A stretch of 64,000 nt of DNA, from contig NZ_JAERRK010000022.1 of the NCBI RefSeq assembly GCF_016741775.1, positions 62,001 through 126,000 on the forward strand. Reading direction: 5' to 3'. The DNA is from Streptomyces actinomycinicus (GTDB lineage: Bacteria; Actinomycetota; Actinomycetes; Streptomycetales; Streptomycetaceae). Below the pieces are notes generated by a model that searched no databases, was not told the origin of the DNA, and saw only the letters and a list, made by a program, of their open reading frames with translations. A program made the position numbers and the translations under genes. Every line of letters starts with the position of its first letter. The stretch's first letter is position 1. This document shows, in pieces, positions 37,623 through 46,601 of the stretch.

Positions 37623-37672
37623 GGGCCGCGGGAAGGTGTCACCGCGCGGCTCCGCCTGCGGCGGCCCGGCCG

Positions 37673-37706
37673 GCCGCGGGCCGCCCGCGGTCGGACGGCC
37701 CGCGGC
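37673..37706. terminator. Bidirectional terminator between exporter and aldehyde dehydrogenase genes
   Basis: GCCGCGGGCCG (37673-37683) pairs perfectly with CGGCCCGCGGC (37696-37706), an 11-bp stem with 12-nt loop, in the 93-bp convergent gap. Confidence 0.8.
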
Positions 37707-37715
37707 TGTGCGGCG

Positions 37716-39245
37716 TTACCGCTCGAGAGCCCCGTTGAACCGCCGCGGAAGTCCCAGCGGATTGTCGTCGCGGAGTTCCGGCGGCAGGAGCGCCTGCGGT
37801 GCGTTCTGGTAGGCCACCGGCCGCAGCCACCGCTCGATGGCCGTACCGCCCACGGAGGTCGAGGTGGAGGTGGTCGCCGGGTACGGGCCGCCGTGGTGCT
37901 GGGCCGGCGCCACGGCGACACCCGTCGGCCAGCCGTTGACCAGGACGCGTCCGGCCAGCGGGGTCAGCTCGGCGAGGATCTCCGCGCCCCGTCCCTGACC
38001 TGCGGCCTCCTCGGAGGACAGCTGGACCGTCGCCGTCAGGTTCCCCGGGAGGCGACCCAGCACCGCCCTGGCCTCGGCGTCGTCCGCATAGCGGGCCACC
38101 ACGGTGACCGGACCGAAGCACTCCTCCAGCAGCAGGTCGTACGCGCCCTCCTCGGTCAGCCGGTCCGCCGGCAACGTCAGGAAGCCCGCGCTGACCGTGT
38201 GTTCGCCGCCGGCGCCCGGGGTGACCGGGCTGTCCACACCGGGCAACCGCGTACGCCCGGCCACCCCGGCGACGAAGTCGTCCCGCATGCGGTGGTCGAG
38301 GAGCACCCCGGCCTCGGTGTCGCTGACGGCGTCGGTGAGGGACTTCACCAGCCGGTCGCCCGCCGCACCGGACGGCACGAGCACCAGCCCGGGCTTGACG
38401 CAGAACTGGCCGACGCCGAGGGTCATCGAACCGGCGAGCCCGGCGCCGATCTCCTCGGCACGCTCGGCCACGGCGGCCTCGGTCACCAGGACCGGGTTCA
38501 GCGAACCCAGCTCACCGTGGAACGGGATCGGCACCGGACGGGCGGCGGCCGCGTCGAAGAGCGCCCGCCCACCGCGTACCGAACCGGTGAAGCCCGCGGC
38601 GGCGACGAGCGGGTGCCTGATCAGTTCGACGCCCGCCTCGAAGCCGTGCACGAGGCCGACGACGCCCTCCGGGACACCGTGTTCGGCGGCGGCCCGGCGC
38701 AGCACCTTGGCGACCAGCTCGGACAGGGCCGGGTGGTCGGGGTGGGCCTTGACGACGACCGGGCAGCCCGCGGCGAGCGCGCTCGCGGTGTCGCCGCCGG
38801 CGACGGAGAAGGCGAAGGGGAAGTTGGAGGCGGAGTAGACGGCGACGACCCCGAGCGGGACCTTGTAGCGGCGCAGGTCAGGGACGGGCGGGGTGGCGGT
38901 GTCGTCGGGGTGGTCGATGACGACGTCGAGGAAGGCGCCCTCGTCGACGATGCCGGCGAAGGCACGCAACTGGTAGACGGTACGGGCGAGTTCGCCGCTC
39001 AGCCGGGTCGGCCCCAGGGCCGTCTCGGCGTCGGCGGTCTCGACCAGACCGCCCCTGGCCGCCTCCAGGGCCGCGGCGGCCGAGCGCAGGAAGGCGGCAC
39101 GGACCGTGCGGTCGGCGAGGGCGCCCCGCGCGGCGTGGGCCGCCCGGACGACCGTGTCCACCTCCTGGGCTGTGGCCTCCACCGCAACCTGTTCACGCTG
39201 CTTCCCGGTGCGCGGGTCGACACTCCAGACTGGTCCTGCTGCCAC
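37716..39245 (-). CDS. Alpha-ketoglutaric semialdehyde dehydrogenase (NADP-type aldehyde dehydrogenase)
   Basis: 509-residue aldehyde dehydrogenase of the subgroup that oxidises 2,5-dioxopentanoate to 2-oxoglutarate, the last step in oxidative uronate, glucarate or pentose catabolism. The catalytic cysteine is in LGVGQFCVKPG (about residues 281-291) and the general-base glutamate in IPFHGELGSLNP (about 242-253). The N-terminal GPTRLSGELARTVYQLRAFA and AVYSASNFPFAFSVAGGDTASALAAGCPVV are typical of this subgroup rather than of betaine or succinate-semialdehyde enzymes. GTG start with GGAGGG ribosome site. It is divergent from an IclR regulator. Udh and KdgD homologues ~9 kb away support the assignment. 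Confidence 0.85.
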   Translation of the reverse strand: MAAGPVWSVDPRTGKQREQVAVEATAQEVDTVVRAAHAARGALADRTVRAAFLRSAAAALEAARGGLVETADAETALGPTRLSGELARTVYQLRAFAGIVDEGAFLDVVIDHPDDTATPPVPDLRRYKVPLGVVAVYSASNFPFAFSVAGGDTASALAAGCPVVVKAHPDHPALSELVAKVLRRAAAEHGVPEGVVGLVHGFEAGVELIRHPLVAAAGFTGSVRGGRALFDAAAARPVPIPFHGELGSLNPVLVTEAAVAERAEEIGAGLAGSMTLGVGQFCVKPGLVLVPSGAAGDRLVKSLTDAVSDTEAGVLLDHRMRDDFVAGVAGRTRLPGVDSPVTPGAGGEHTVSAGFLTLPADRLTEEGAYDLLLEECFGPVTVVARYADDAEARAVLGRLPGNLTATVQLSSEEAAGQGRGAEILAELTPLAGRVLVNGWPTGVAVAPAQHHGGPYPATTSTSTSVGGTAIERWLRPVAYQNAPQALLPPELRDDNPLGLPRRFNGALER

Positions 39246-39306
39246 CGCGGGTCCCTCCCAGTAAAGGCCGCACTATCCAGAACTACCCAGGTCAGCCATC
39301 AGCCGC

Positions 39307-39331
39307 GTTCGATATACTGAACACTGTCTCT
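39307..39331. promoter_or_regulatory. IclR operator candidate
   Basis: GTTC-gatatact-GAAC (39307-39322) is an inverted repeat in the divergent promoter of the dehydrogenase and IclR genes. It overlaps GAACACTGTCTCT (39319-39331), which resembles GAATACTGTCTAT upstream of the uronate dehydrogenase gene (48960-48972; 11 of 13 identical). Confidence 0.45.
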
Positions 39332-39396
39332 GATGATGAATAAGTTGTTCGGAGACTATATAACTCAGGTCCTCGTCGAACGAAGGGTCAAGGGCG

Positions 39397-40170
39397 ATGA
39401 CGGCAGGCGACACAGCCGGCGGAGCACAGGTCAAGTCCGCGGTGCGGACCGTTGAGCTGCTGGAATACTTCGCCGGCCGGCCCGGCATGCACTCCCTCGC
39501 GGCCGTCCAGGAGGCCGTGGGATACCCCAAGTCCAGCCTGTACATGCTGCTGCGCACGCTCGTGGAGCTGGGCTGGGTGGAGACGGACGCGACGGGCACG
39601 CGGTACGGCATCGGGGTGCGGGCGCTGCTCGTGGGCACGTCGTACATCGACGGCGACGAGGTGGTGGCCGCCGCCCGCCCGACCCTGGACCGGCTCTCCG
39701 ACGACACCACGGAGACGATCCACCTGGCGCGGCTCGACGGCACCAACGTCGTCTACCTCGCCACCCGCCAGTCCCAGCACTACCTGCGCCCCTTCACCCG
39801 GGTCGGCCGCCGGCTGCCCGCGCACTCCACCTCCCTCGGCAAGGCGATCCTCGCCACCTACACCGACGAGCAGGTCCGCAAGCTGCTGCCGGAGACGCTG
39901 CCCGGCCTCACCGAGCACACCATCACGGACCGGGAGCACCTCATCGAGGAGCTGCACCAGGTCCGGGAGCAGGGCCTCGCGGTCGACCGCGAGGAGAACA
40001 CGCTGGGCCTGCGGTGCTTCGGCGTGGCGATCCCGTACCGCACTCCGGCCCGGGACGCGATCAGCTGCTCGGTGCCGGTGGCCCGGCTGACCCCCGCCCA
40101 CGAGCAGATGATCAAGGACGCGCTGTTCGACGCGCGGGACCGGCTGGCCCTGGCGACCCGCAGGCTCTGA
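39397..40170 (+). CDS. IclR-family transcriptional regulator
   Basis: 257-residue regulator. The winged helix near the N-terminus contains VQEAVGYPKSSLYMLLRTLVELGWVE (about residues 39-64). The IclR effector domain has VTRVGRRLPAHSTSLGKAILA-type sequence (LPAHSTSLGKAILATY, about 139-154) and a C-terminal LGLRCFGVAIPYR with the conserved effector-pocket cysteine. Such proteins (KdgR type) sense sugar-acid intermediates. It is divergent from the ketoglutaric semialdehyde dehydrogenase gene and is the likely regulator of uronate/sugar-acid catabolism in this window. Confidence 0.9.
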   Translation: MTAGDTAGGAQVKSAVRTVELLEYFAGRPGMHSLAAVQEAVGYPKSSLYMLLRTLVELGWVETDATGTRYGIGVRALLVGTSYIDGDEVVAAARPTLDRLSDDTTETIHLARLDGTNVVYLATRQSQHYLRPFTRVGRRLPAHSTSLGKAILATYTDEQVRKLLPETLPGLTEHTITDREHLIEELHQVREQGLAVDREENTLGLRCFGVAIPYRTPARDAISCSVPVARLTPAHEQMIKDALFDARDRLALATRRL

Positions 40171-40327
40171 ACCGGCGACGGGGGGACGGACGCCGGGGAC
40201 CGCACGCGCTCGCACCGGACGGCCCGGACCGGGCTGCGGGGACGCGCGGCCGGGCGGTGGAACGGACGGAGATCCGTGCCTCGCGCGTTGCGGGCCGCCG
40301 GGCCGTGGCGGTCGTAGGCTCGGGACC

Positions 40328-40798
40328 ATGGAGATCGTGCTGCGTACGGTGGAGGACGAGGACCTGCCGGTGTTCTTCCGGCAGATGACCGACCCGGAGG
40401 CGCTCCGCATGGCCGCCTTCGGCCCCGAGAACCAGGGGGACCGGGACGCCTTCTACGCCTGGTGGCAGCAGATCCGGGCGTCCGACGCCGTGACGCGCAC
40501 GGTCCTGGCCGACGGCCGCGTGGTGGGCAACGCGGCGGTCTACGGTGAGCCGGGCGGGCGTGAGGTGACGTACTGGATCGACCGCGCCTGGTGGGGCCGG
40601 GGGCTGGCCACCGCGGCGCTGCGGGCACTGCTCTCCGAGGTTCCCGAACGGCCGCTGTACGCCAGGGCGGCGGCCGACAACACCGCCTCGCTGCGCGTGC
40701 TGGAGAAGTGCGGCTTCCGCGAGTCAGCCCGGGCCTTCGGGTTCGCGAACGTGCGGAACCAGGACATCGAGGAAGTGGTCCTCCGGCTACCGGTCTGA
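40328..40798 (+). CDS. GNAT-family N-acetyltransferase
   Basis: 156-residue acetyltransferase of the RimJ/RimL-like group. Motif A for acetyl-CoA binding reads YWIDRAWWGRGLATAALRALL (about residues 79-99), followed by ARAAADNTASLRVLEKCGFRE (about 110-130), the usual motif B. The substrate cannot be inferred. It stands alone between the IclR gene and a membrane/two-component operon, with no obvious partner. The flanking gaps (40171-40327 and 40799-41021) contain no gene that I can support. Confidence 0.88.
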   Translation: MEIVLRTVEDEDLPVFFRQMTDPEALRMAAFGPENQGDRDAFYAWWQQIRASDAVTRTVLADGRVVGNAAVYGEPGGREVTYWIDRAWWGRGLATAALRALLSEVPERPLYARAAADNTASLRVLEKCGFRESARAFGFANVRNQDIEEVVLRLPV

Positions 40799-41021
40799 AC
40801 CGCCGGAATCCAGGCGCGCCGGCCCGGCACGCCTGCCCGGCGGGGCCGAGGCGGGCCGAGGCTGAGCAGCCCCGGCCGGAATCCCGCGGCGCCCGGCCTC
40901 GCCGGTACGGCGGTGTCGCTGCCCGGCCGTGTCACGGATGATCCGGTCTCCCCCGAACGGCGGAGCCGGATCGTCGCGGTGCAGGACGTGGACCGCCCGG
41001 ACGGCGCGGGAACGTTGAGCC

Positions 41022-41990
41022 ATGACGCACTCGTCCTCCTCCGCTCCCGCCGCCGTCGCCGGCCGCTCCGCACCGCGACTGCTGCGGTTCGTCGCCATCG
41101 GCGCCTGTCTGCCCTACCTCGGCCTCAAGGTGGCCTGGATAGCGGGGAGTCACCTCGGCATACCGGCCGGCAGCCCACTGCTGGAGCACCGTCTGCCCCT
41201 GGCCCTCGCCAACGGCCTCACCGTGCTCATGGACGCGTGCGTCGTCGTACTGGCCCTGCTGCTGACCCGGCCGTGGGGGCGGCGCGTGCCGGCCTGGCTG
41301 CTGGCCGTGCCCATGTGGACCGCCACCGGACTGCTGGCGCCGATCATGGTCGGCTTCCCGCTGCAACTGCTCGTCCGCTCCGGTGTACCGGGCGGCTCGG
41401 GCGGCGGTGACGACCGGGCGTTCCTCGACGACTGGGTGTTCGGCGTGGTGTACGGCGGGTTCATCGTGCAGGGACTGGCCCTGGGCACCCTGTTCGCCGG
41501 ATACGCCCAGCGGCGCTGGGGGCGGCTGTGGCGCGGCCGGGCCGGGGAGCTGCCCGCGCCGGCCACCGCGCCCGCGCAGCGGCTGACGGCCCTGACGGCA
41601 CTGCTGCTCGCGCTGGTCCCCGGTGGGCTGCGGCTGCTGTGGGCCGCGGGCTCCACGGCCGGGCTGGACGGGAGCACCGACCGGCTCCTCGAGGTCGTCC
41701 ACCTGCTCTTCCTCGTCGCCGCCGGCACCGGCGCCTGGCAGCTCGCCTTCCGCCGGGGCCGGGCCCTGCCGGTCACCGTGCCGTTGGTACTGGCCTGGGC
41801 CGGCTCCGGCGCCACCGCGTGCTGGGGCGGCTGGATGACGCTCAGCACGCTGGTCATGGCCGGGGACCCCGCCGGAGGCCCGACACCGGCGATGAGCCTG
41901 ACCTACGCTGTGCAGATGATCGTCGGCTTCCTCGTGGCGACCCTCGTCGCCCGCTACTTCGCGGACCGCTCCGCCGAGGAGCCGCGATGA
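41022..41990 (+). CDS. Multi-pass membrane protein of unknown function in a two-component operon
   Basis: 322-residue protein with about seven to eight hydrophobic helices (for example near residues 22-42, 62-82, 90-115, 138-160, 188-208, 222-240, 248-268 and 285-305). I do not recognise a domain. Its stop overlaps the start of the sensor kinase gene (ATGA), so it is co-translated with the two-component system and may sense a signal with the kinase or be its main target. A region rich in Gly/Asp (GGSGGGDDR, ~residues 125-133) faces a loop. The start at 41022 has only a weak ribosome site. Confidence 0.8.
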   Translation: MTHSSSSAPAAVAGRSAPRLLRFVAIGACLPYLGLKVAWIAGSHLGIPAGSPLLEHRLPLALANGLTVLMDACVVVLALLLTRPWGRRVPAWLLAVPMWTATGLLAPIMVGFPLQLLVRSGVPGGSGGGDDRAFLDDWVFGVVYGGFIVQGLALGTLFAGYAQRRWGRLWRGRAGELPAPATAPAQRLTALTALLLALVPGGLRLLWAAGSTAGLDGSTDRLLEVVHLLFLVAAGTGAWQLAFRRGRALPVTVPLVLAWAGSGATACWGGWMTLSTLVMAGDPAGGPTPAMSLTYAVQMIVGFLVATLVARYFADRSAEEPR

Positions 41991-43243
41991 CGGGTGTGTT
42001 GGGCCTGCTCCTCGGCGGGCGGGCGCGGCGCCGCTGGGTGCACCTGATCCTGGGCGGCGCCCTCGCCATGCCGTACGTCCTGGTCGGCTCGGTCGTCGTC
42101 GGGCCGCTGACCGGCGTGGACAACGTCTTCGGCTCACTTCCGCTGCAACTGGGCGCGTTCGCCCTCGGTTTGCCGATCGCCGCCCTCACCTCACTGTTCC
42201 CGCTGACCCGGCCGCTGGAGTCCGCCGCGGTCCGGGCCCTGTGCGGGATCGGCGGGGACGCCGGCGGTGAACTCGCCCACGGTCCCGCCCGCACCCGTGC
42301 CGAACGGGCGCGCACGGCAGCCTGGTTCACGCTCCACCTGGGTCTCGGCGGGATCGTCTCCGGGATGTCGCTGGCCGTGCCGCCGTTCGCGGTGGTGGTG
42401 ATCGTCCTGCCGTTGTTCGCCGGCCTGCGCGACTCCCCGCTCGTTCTCCCCGAGGTCTTCGACCGGCCCTGGGCGCTGGCGCTCGCGCCGGTCGCGGGGC
42501 TTGCCATGCTGCTCGCGGTCGCCGCCTTCGCCGCGGCCTGCGGGGCGCTGCTGGCGCACTGGGCGCCCGCGCTGCTGGGACCCACCCCGGCCGACCGGCT
42601 GGCCGCCGCCGAGGCCCGGGCCGCAGACCTCGCCGTGCGCAACCGGCTCGCCCGTGAACTGCACGACTCCGTCGGCCACGCGCTGAGCGCGGTCACCCTC
42701 CAGGCGAGCGCCGCCCGCCGGCTCCTGGACAGCGACCCGGAGTTCGTCCGCGAGGCGCTCGCCGCCATCGAGGACACCACCCGCCGCACGGTCGGCGAAC
42801 TCGACGCCGTGCTGGGCCTGTTGCGGGACGGGGACGCGCCCGGCACCGCGCCCGCGCCGACCCTGGCGTCCGACCTGGAAGGGCTGCTGCGCCGGACCCG
42901 GGTCGGCGGGCAGCGCGTGACGGCCACCGTGGACGCCGATCCCGAGGCGCTGCCGCCGCTGGTCTCGCGTGAGGCGTACCGGATCGTGCAGGAGGGTCTG
43001 AGCAATGCCCTCAAGCACGCCGGCGAACCGGTCGCCCTCCGCATCACCAGCGCCGACGGCCGCCTGGAGGTCACCGTCGAGAACCCGCTGGGGCCGGCCG
43101 CTCCCACGACCCGGCCCGGCGGCGGGCACGGCCTGCGCGGCATCGCCGACCGGGTCCGGCTGCTGGGCGGTACGGCGGAGGCGGGACCGTCCGGGGACAT
43201 GTGGCGACTGCACGTACGACTGCCCCTGAGAGGATCCGCATGA
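41987..43243 (+). CDS. Sensor histidine kinase (NarL/DesK type)
   Basis: 418-residue membrane kinase. The N-terminal half has about five hydrophobic helices and no recognised extracellular sensor domain. The HisKA_3 phospho-acceptor is H226 in LARELHDSVGHALSAV. The ATP-binding domain shows the N box EGLSNALKHA (about residues 332-341) and G box GGGHGLRGIADRVRLLGG (about 378-395). It overlaps the membrane-protein gene upstream and the response-regulator gene downstream (both ATGA). An open frame reaching further upstream is only a shadow of the membrane-protein gene. Confidence 0.92.
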   Translation: MTGVLGLLLGGRARRRWVHLILGGALAMPYVLVGSVVVGPLTGVDNVFGSLPLQLGAFALGLPIAALTSLFPLTRPLESAAVRALCGIGGDAGGELAHGPARTRAERARTAAWFTLHLGLGGIVSGMSLAVPPFAVVVIVLPLFAGLRDSPLVLPEVFDRPWALALAPVAGLAMLLAVAAFAAACGALLAHWAPALLGPTPADRLAAAEARAADLAVRNRLARELHDSVGHALSAVTLQASAARRLLDSDPEFVREALAAIEDTTRRTVGELDAVLGLLRDGDAPGTAPAPTLASDLEGLLRRTRVGGQRVTATVDADPEALPPLVSREAYRIVQEGLSNALKHAGEPVALRITSADGRLEVTVENPLGPAAPTTRPGGGHGLRGIADRVRLLGGTAEAGPSGDMWRLHVRLPLRGSA

Positions 43244-43899
43244 ACCGGTCCCCCATCCGTATCGTCCTCGCCGACGACGAGCGCATGGTCCGCACCGCGC
43301 TGCGCGCCATCCTCTCCGCCGAGCCCGGTCTGGAGGTGGTCGGCGAGGCGGCGACCGGCACGGAGGCCGTCTCGGTGGTCCGGGAGCTGCGGCCCGACGT
43401 CGTGCTCATGGACGTCCGCATGCCGGAGACCGACGGCATCCGGGCCACCGAGCGGATCACCGGCACCCTGGACGAGCCGCCGCGGATCATCGTCGTGACC
43501 ACCTTCGAGAACGACTCGTACGTGTACGACGCCCTGCGCGCCGGCGCCGCCGGCTTCCTGCTGAAGCGGGCCGACGCGGACACCCTCGTGCAGGCGGTAC
43601 GGCTGGTCGCGCGGACCGACAGCCTGCTGTTCCCGTCGGCGGTACGGGCCCTCGCGGCTGCGCACTCCGGCACGTCCGCGCCGGCCGCGCCCTGGGTGAG
43701 GACGCTCACGGGCCGCGAGAGCGACGTGCTGCGGCACATGGCCGCCGGGCTGACCAACGCCGAGATCGCCCGGCGCCTCGAGGTGGGCCCGGCCACGGTG
43801 AAGACGCACGTGGCGGCCGTCCTCGCGAAGACCGGCACCCGGGACCGCACCCAGGCGGTGATCGCCGCGTACGAGGCCGGCTTCCTGCGCGCACGATGA
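43240..43899 (+). CDS. LuxR/NarL-family response regulator
   Basis: 219-residue regulator. The receiver domain has the acidic pair in LADDERMVR (about residues 8-16), phospho-acceptor D58 in VVLMDVRMPETDG, and the conserved Lys of GFLLKRADADTL. The C-terminal HTH reads LTGRESDVLRHMAAGLTNAEIARRL and PATVKTHV (about 155-190). The ATG overlaps the kinase stop, so it is its cognate partner. The nearby penicillin-binding protein gene starts 87 bp later, but whether it is a target is unknown. Confidence 0.94.
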   Translation: MNRSPIRIVLADDERMVRTALRAILSAEPGLEVVGEAATGTEAVSVVRELRPDVVLMDVRMPETDGIRATERITGTLDEPPRIIVVTTFENDSYVYDALRAGAAGFLLKRADADTLVQAVRLVARTDSLLFPSAVRALAAAHSGTSAPAAPWVRTLTGRESDVLRHMAAGLTNAEIARRLEVGPATVKTHVAAVLAKTGTRDRTQAVIAAYEAGFLRAR

Positions 43900-43948
43900 G
43901 TGCGGGCTGAGCGCGACCTGAATCCGGGATGAGAAAACCGGACGCCCG

Positions 43949-43977
43949 GGAACGTTCGTCCCCCTCCCGCTCGTCTT
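43949..43977 (+). promoter_or_regulatory. SigE-like ECF promoter candidate before the penicillin-binding protein gene
   Basis: GGAACGT (43949-43955) and CGTCTT (43972-43977), 18 bp apart when counted from GGAAC, resemble the GGAAC...TCT pattern of cell-envelope-stress sigma-E promoters of Streptomyces. They end 9 bp before the start codon. The spacing is one or two bases longer than ideal. Confidence 0.3.
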
Positions 43978-43986
43978 CCGTGCGGG

Positions 43987-45444
43987 ATGAACAAGACGAT
44001 CAGGCGGGCGTCCGTCTTCGCGCTGCTGCTCGTGCTCGCCCTGCTGGTCAGGGCGACGTGGGTGCAGTTCTACGACGGCACGGCCCTCGCGGACGACAAC
44101 GACAACCGGCGGAACGCGATCGCGACGTACTCGCGGCCCCTCGGGAACATCATCGTGGCCGGAGAGGCGATCACCGGTTCCACGCGGACGAAGGGAAGCG
44201 ACCTCGCGTACAAGCGCACGTACAAGGACGGCAGCCTGTACGCGTCGGTGACGGGCTACGCCTCGCAGGCCTACGCCCCCACCCAGCTGGAGGGCATCTA
44301 CAAGGACCTGCTCAACGGCACGGACAACCAGCTGAAGACCGTGATGGACACCGTCACCGGCGAGCGTGCCGATCCGGGAGACGTGATCACCACGATCGAC
44401 CCCGCCGTGCAGAAGGCGGCCTACCGCACGCTGGGCGACACCAAGGGCGGGGCCGTCGCGATCGACCCGAAGACCGGCCGGATCCTCGCCGCCGTCTCGA
44501 CGCCCTCGTACGATCCGTCCTCGCTCACCGACGCCAACACCGCCGGCAAGGCCTGGAAGCAGCTCACCGGCGACAAGGACAAGCCGCTCACCAACCGCGC
44601 GCTGCGCCAGCCGCTGCCGCCGGGCTCCACGTTCAAGCTCGTCGTGGCGGCTGCCGCGCTGGAGGAGGGGCTCTACAAGAACGTCGACGTGCACACCGAC
44701 AGCCCCGACCCGTACATCATGCCGGGCACGGTGCGCCCGCTGCGGAACGAGAACAAGTCGGCGCCGTGCAAGAACGCGCCCATCCGGGTCGCCCTGCAGT
44801 ACTCGTGCAACAACGTCTTCGGTCACATGGCCGTCCAGCTCGGCCAGGACAAGGTCAAGGCCATGGCCGAGAAGTTCGGCTTCAACGACGAAGAGCTGGA
44901 CGTGCCGGTACGGGCGTACCCCAGCGTGTACCCGTCGGACATGGACAAGGCGCAGACCGCTCTGTCCGGCATCGGCCAGTTCGACGTCACGGCCACGCCC
45001 CTCCAGATGGCCATGGTGTCCGCCGCCATAGCCAACGGCGGCAAGCTGGTCTCGCCGCACATGGTCTCGCAGATCACCGACAGCGGCGGTGATGTGCTGA
45101 AGGACTACGACGACAGCGCGGGCACCGAGGAGATCATCAGCTCTTCCACCGCCGAGCAGCTGCAGTCGGCCATGGAGACGGTGGTGAAGGACGGCACCGG
45201 TACGAACGCGCTGATCGACGGGGTGACCGTCGGCGGCAAGACCGGCACCGCCCAGCACGGCGAGAACAACAGCAAGACGCCGTACGCCTGGTTCACCTCC
45301 TACGGCAAGTCCGACGGCAACGGCAAGGAGGTCGCCGTCGCGGTGATGGTCGAGCAGTCGGACGCGGCACGGTCGGAGGTGAGCGGCAACGGTCTGGCCG
45401 CACCGGTGGCCAAGGCCATGATGGAAGCCGCGCTGAAGAGCTGA
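43987..45444 (+). CDS. Penicillin-binding protein, PbpA-type transpeptidase
   Basis: 485-residue membrane-anchored D,D-transpeptidase that cross-links peptidoglycan at the outer face of the membrane. A short basic N-terminus and one helix (VFALLLVLALLV) anchor it. A non-catalytic domain precedes the transpeptidase domain. The latter has SxxK at S214-TFK (PPGSTFKLVV), SxN at S273-CN and KTG at 418-420 (GGKTGTAQ). This layout matches PbpA of the FtsW/RodA-PbpA group, although no RodA gene is adjacent here. It is followed by a 14-bp stem terminator. Confidence 0.93.
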   Translation: MNKTIRRASVFALLLVLALLVRATWVQFYDGTALADDNDNRRNAIATYSRPLGNIIVAGEAITGSTRTKGSDLAYKRTYKDGSLYASVTGYASQAYAPTQLEGIYKDLLNGTDNQLKTVMDTVTGERADPGDVITTIDPAVQKAAYRTLGDTKGGAVAIDPKTGRILAAVSTPSYDPSSLTDANTAGKAWKQLTGDKDKPLTNRALRQPLPPGSTFKLVVAAAALEEGLYKNVDVHTDSPDPYIMPGTVRPLRNENKSAPCKNAPIRVALQYSCNNVFGHMAVQLGQDKVKAMAEKFGFNDEELDVPVRAYPSVYPSDMDKAQTALSGIGQFDVTATPLQMAMVSAAIANGGKLVSPHMVSQITDSGGDVLKDYDDSAGTEEIISSSTAEQLQSAMETVVKDGTGTNALIDGVTVGGKTGTAQHGENNSKTPYAWFTSYGKSDGNGKEVAVAVMVEQSDAARSEVSGNGLAAPVAKAMMEAALKS

Positions 45445-45457
45445 GCGGACTGACGAA

Positions 45458-45493
45458 CCCCCGCCACCGGCGCGGTGCTGCCGGTGGCGGGGG
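45458..45493. terminator. Bidirectional terminator after the penicillin-binding protein gene
   Basis: CCCCCGCCACCGGC (45458-45471) pairs perfectly with GCCGGTGGCGGGGG (45480-45493), loop 8 nt. It lies between convergent genes. Confidence 0.88.
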
Positions 45494-45540
45494 CCGGGTG
45501 GGAGCGGCTGCTCAGGACGTACGGCCGACCGTCGGGGAGG

Positions 45541-46338
45541 TCAGGCGACGAAGTACGTCGGGTTGGGCAGCTTGTACGTGCGGTCGGCGTAGCCGCCGTC
45601 CAGGTCCGAGTACTGGTCGCCGAAGTTGGCGATGATCTCGTAGCCCAGGTCGTCCTCGATGTGCCGGCGCGTGCCGGACTTGTACTGCACGGTCGTGCAG
45701 TTCCAGGCGCCCGGGGTGGCACAGTCCTTCAGGTAGGCCGGCGGGTTGGCCTTGTCCTTGAGGAACATGTGGTCGGCGTCGAGGTTCACATCGGCGCCGA
45801 TCTTCTTCAGGTTCTCGACGGCGGCGGCGCGCTGGGCGTCGCTGAGGCCGGAGTTGTAGAAGACCTCGACACCCTTGGACTCGGCGTACCGCACCAGTTC
45901 CGGGCTGCCGAAGACGGCCGGCCGGTCCGCCTTGTTCACGTAGTCGTTCCACGTGGTGGGGTTGTACGTGTAGTTGGTGCGCTTCTCGTAGTCGAGGCTG
46001 AGCAGCAGCGTGTCGTCGATGTCGAAGACGACGGCCGGCTGCTCGCCCCGGTGGTGCGCCTTGCGGGCGGCCCGGTCGATGTAACGCCTGGCGTCGCCGT
46101 CGAGGCGCGCCAGGTCCTTGGCGTACGGGCTGTCCGGGGACGCCTGGTAGACGCCGTTGCTGTCGGCGGTGGTGCCGTAATAGGTGTCGATGTCCTTCAC
46201 CAACTGCCCGATGTTGTACGGCTCGTGGGTGGAGTTCGCCGTCGACTGGCCGGCGGTGGCCGTGCCCGCGCCGTACAGCGCCGCCCCGGCGACGACACAG
46301 GCGGCGCCGGCAGCGACCGCCTTGAGGGACTTCCGCAT
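45541..46338 (-). CDS. Secreted HAD-family acid phosphatase
   Basis: 265-residue exported phosphatase of the class B/class C acid phosphatase-like HAD group. A signal peptide (MRKSLKAVAAGAACVVAGAALYGAGTATAG region, ~30 residues) precedes the mature domain. The catalytic loop is FDIDDTLLLS with nucleophile D106 and acid D108. Motif II lies in VEVFYNSGLSDAQR, the lysine near FLKDKANPP, and motif III acidic residues in ANFGDQYSDLDGG. It probably releases phosphate from organic monoesters outside the cell, though no convincing PHO box is seen upstream. Confidence 0.9.
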   Translation of the reverse strand: MRKSLKAVAAGAACVVAGAALYGAGTATAGQSTANSTHEPYNIGQLVKDIDTYYGTTADSNGVYQASPDSPYAKDLARLDGDARRYIDRAARKAHHRGEQPAVVFDIDDTLLLSLDYEKRTNYTYNPTTWNDYVNKADRPAVFGSPELVRYAESKGVEVFYNSGLSDAQRAAAVENLKKIGADVNLDADHMFLKDKANPPAYLKDCATPGAWNCTTVQYKSGTRRHIEDDLGYEIIANFGDQYSDLDGGYADRTYKLPNPTYFVA

Positions 46339-46601
46339 GGATTCTCCGGATCTGGTGGATGAGAGTGATGTACCAGGTCAGAGACTGTCTACGCGCATCA
46401 CAAGCGCAGGGCGAGCCCTGTTATCGGATCGATACGGATCCGCGAACGGCTGCTGTTCACAGCGGGGTTCGGCGGTCCGGAGCCGGGCCGGTGCTGCAGC
46501 CCGCGTACGGGTCCGGCACCGAGCCCGGCCGGGCCGGGAACGCGAAGGAGTCGCCGGCCGGCTCCCGGGAACTCGTCGGTGCCGGTCCGGGTGACTTGCG
46601 C

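Noticed and set aside
40799..41021. Small gene between the GNAT and membrane-protein genes
   Set aside because: Open frames here are low-complexity shadows without ribosome sites or recognisable sequence.
46440..46480. PHO box for the secreted acid phosphatase
   Set aside because: GTTCACAGCGG and a following GTTCGG are on the other strand relative to the gene and spaced by 12, not 11.
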